Source of the DNA: 4484-232 sp964486555
GTDB lineage: Bacteria; Thermotogota; Thermotogae; Thermotogales; Thermotogaceae
Assembly (NCBI GenBank): GCA_964486555.1
Contig: CAZANP010000068.1
Location: 1 to 8,617, forward strand
Direction of reading: 5' to 3'
DNA: 8,617 nucleotides
The translations under genes were made by a program, and so were the position numbers. The notes under the pieces are model-generated. The model saw only the letters and a list, made by a program, of their open reading frames with translations, was not told where the DNA came from and did not search any database. Below, one piece after another: positions 7,489-8,617 of this stretch. The stretch's first letter is position 1; each line of letters opens with the position of its first letter.

Positions 7489-7495
7489 CTTATGG

Positions 7496-7790
7496 GTTTT
7501 GATTGTTCCTATAAGGGATGGAAATAGATCCCTTATCTTGCACCAAAGATCCTTGTACCATGTTTTGATTGTTCCTATAAGGGATGGAAATTCCTTTTGA
7601 TTTGTGGTTTTGCTTCTGCAAGCTCCAGTTTTGATTGTTCCTATAAGGGATGGAAATAAAATGATGTACACGTAAGCGATAGCATGGATTTGAGTTTTGA
7701 TTGTTCCTATAAGGGATGGAAATACTCTTCGATCATCTCTTCTAGATATGGTTCGATCCCGTTTTGATTGTTCCTATAAGGGATGGAAAT
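7496..7790 (+). repeat. Leader-side block of five variant repeats ending in T
   Basis: Repeats 1-5 (starting 7496, 7562, 7628, 7694, 7761) end in GGAAAT. All twelve later repeats in the window end in GGAAAC. The other 29 positions agree. The varying base is position 30 of the repeat, the last base of the crRNA 5' tag, directly touching the spacer. Confidence 0.95.
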
Positions 7791-7961
7791 CGTCTCTGAT
7801 ATAGTCTACAACATCTGCATAAACTTGTTTTGATTGTTCCTATAAGGGATGGAAACACGACGTCAGAATCGACTTTTCCTGCCCCTTCTTCTTCGTTTTG
7901 ATTGTTCCTATAAGGGATGGAAACTGGGATCTTGCCCCAAGACTCCCCAAAACATCACAAA

Positions 7962-7991
7962 GTTTTGATTGTTCCTGTAAGGGATGGAAAC
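7962..7991 (+). repeat. Repeat 8 with a single A-to-G change in the loop
   Basis: This repeat reads GTTCCTGTAAGGG where the others read GTTCCTATAAGGG, a change at repeat position 16. In the proposed hairpin this base is in the 3-base loop, so the stem is unaffected. It is the only internal variant among the 17 repeats. Confidence 0.95.
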
Positions 7992-8617
7992 TCCATTTTT
8001 CTCTCTGCTATTACATGCTCCGAATCCTGTTTTGATTGTTCCTATAAGGGATGGAAACAGAGAATTCCCCTGAAATGACTCCTCGAACGGTAAAGTTTTG
8101 ATTGTTCCTATAAGGGATGGAAACAATAAATACTTGACTACGTCTTTTAGTGCACTCTCGCCCGTTTTGATTGTTCCTATAAGGGATGGAAACTTTACAA
8201 TAACTTCTTCTACATCACCAAATAAAGTTTCGTTTTGATTGTTCCTATAAGGGATGGAAACCAAAGAAGATCATCGGGAGTCACAACCCATTCTCTCGTT
8301 TTGATTGTTCCTATAAGGGATGGAAACTAAACACCTTGTAAAACAAAATATTTCGTCCTGCCTGTTTTGATTGTTCCTATAAGGGATGGAAACTGAGGAA
8401 CGCACAAGAAAGAAAGTTGGGATCGATATGTTTTGATTGTTCCTATAAGGGATGGAAACCAATAACTTTTGGAAATGCTTGCAACATTATCTCTTGTTTT
8501 GATTGTTCCTATAAGGGATGGAAACACAAAAAGTTTGTGTGTCTCTCCCCATACATGATTCGGTTTTGATTGTTCCTATAAGGGATGGAAACTTGAAAGA
8601 ATCATGAAGAATTACGG

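Larger units (their letters stand above)
7337..7495 (+). promoter_or_regulatory. CRISPR leader between cas6 and the array
   Basis: A 159-base non-coding, AT-rich stretch between the cas6 stop and the first repeat. The repeat as read on this strand ends in ATGGAAAC/T, matching the usual crRNA 5' tag form, so the array should be transcribed rightward and this stretch should be its leader. It holds a candidate promoter (7366-7394), a perfect palindrome (7422-7435), an 8-bp palindrome TGATATCA (7409-7416), pyrimidine runs, and a stem-loop ending 7 bases before repeat 1. No open frame with a ribosome binding site and no hairpin-plus-T-run terminator is seen. Confidence 0.7.
7496..8617 (+). CRISPR. 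Type III-A CRISPR array (17 repeats, 16 full spacers plus a partial one)
   Basis: The 30-base repeat begins GTTTTGATTG and ends GATGGAAAC (or GATGGAAAT). Repeats start at 7496, 7562, 7628, 7694, 7761, 7827, 7895, 7962, 8029, 8095, 8164, 8232, 8298, 8364, 8430, 8496 and 8563. Full spacers, in order, are 36, 36, 36, 37, 36, 38, 37, 37, 36, 39, 38, 36, 36, 36, 36 and 37 bases; spacer 17 (8593-8617) runs off the window after 25 bases. No two spacers are alike and none was seen to match the cas genes here. Repeat positions 11-15 and 19-23 can pair (one U-G wobble) around a 3-base loop, placing the expected Cas6 cut between positions 22 and 23 and leaving the 8-base tag ATGGAAAC. Transcription is expected rightward, with the leader at 7337-7495. 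The array continues past the window. Confidence 0.98.

Noticed and set aside
7480..8527. Several open frames on the minus strand across the array, with repeated peptides such as FPSLIGTIKT and VSIPYRNNQN.
   Set aside because: These peptides are translations of the CRISPR repeat, whose reverse complement lacks stops in some frames. There are no ribosome binding sites, and the frames change with spacer length.
7496..8592. A 29-base repeat with the last base belonging to the spacer.
   Set aside because: The 30th base is T in five consecutive units and C in the next twelve, which is not random as spacer bases would be; it belongs to the repeat.

Overview
The window holds a type III-A (Csm) CRISPR-Cas effector operon followed, on the same strand, by the start of its CRISPR array. 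The organism is most likely a hyperthermophilic bacterium of the Thermotogales, probably Thermotoga. The evidence is the bacterial Shine-Dalgarno sites (AAGGAGG, GAGGTGA), the Lys/Glu/Ile-rich proteins and AGA/AGG/AAA-rich codon use. A csx1-cas10-csm2-csm3-csm4-csm5-cas6 order also agrees with what I remember of the Thermotoga maritima Csm locus, where the Csx1-type protein is TM1812. I assign the genus from memory; no alignment was run.

Layout. 1-38: AT-rich DNA and the first ribosome binding site. 39-1313: csx1, a CARF-HEPN ribonuclease. 1333-3597: cas10/csm1, with HD nuclease and GGDD cyclase sites both present. 3594-3998: csm2. 4004-4789: csm3, the target-RNA-cutting backbone. 4795-5673: csm4. 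5670-6611: csm5. 6611-7336: cas6, the pre-crRNA processing endonuclease. 7337-7495: a 159-base non-coding leader with a candidate promoter, a 14-bp perfect palindrome and a 7-bp stem-loop. 7496-8617: the CRISPR array, with 17 repeats of 30 bases, 16 complete spacers of 36-39 bases and a 17th spacer cut by the window edge. All genes and the array point the same way. Gene junctions overlap by a few bases or lie 5-19 bases apart, so one transcript is expected.

How it works together (family knowledge). Cas6 cuts the array transcript inside each repeat, leaving an 8-base repeat tag (ATGGAAAC or ATGGAAAT here) on each crRNA. Csm1-Csm5 assemble on the crRNA. Csm3 cuts matching RNA, and target binding turns on the Cas10 HD DNase and the palm domain, which makes cyclic oligoadenylates. 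Those bind the CARF domain of Csx1 and switch on its HEPN RNase. All key active-site residues I looked for are present, so the system looks functional. No adaptation genes (cas1, cas2) and no recognisable ring nuclease lie in this window.

This is a known system type, not a new one. The most informative details are: a sharp change in the last base of the repeat after repeat 5 (T in repeats 1-5, C in 6-17), which looks like a mutation copied forward during recent spacer acquisition; a spacer set whose reverse complements mostly read as plausible protein, as expected if crRNAs are antisense to mRNA; three of seven genes apparently starting at TTG behind strong ribosome binding sites; and symmetric elements in the leader.
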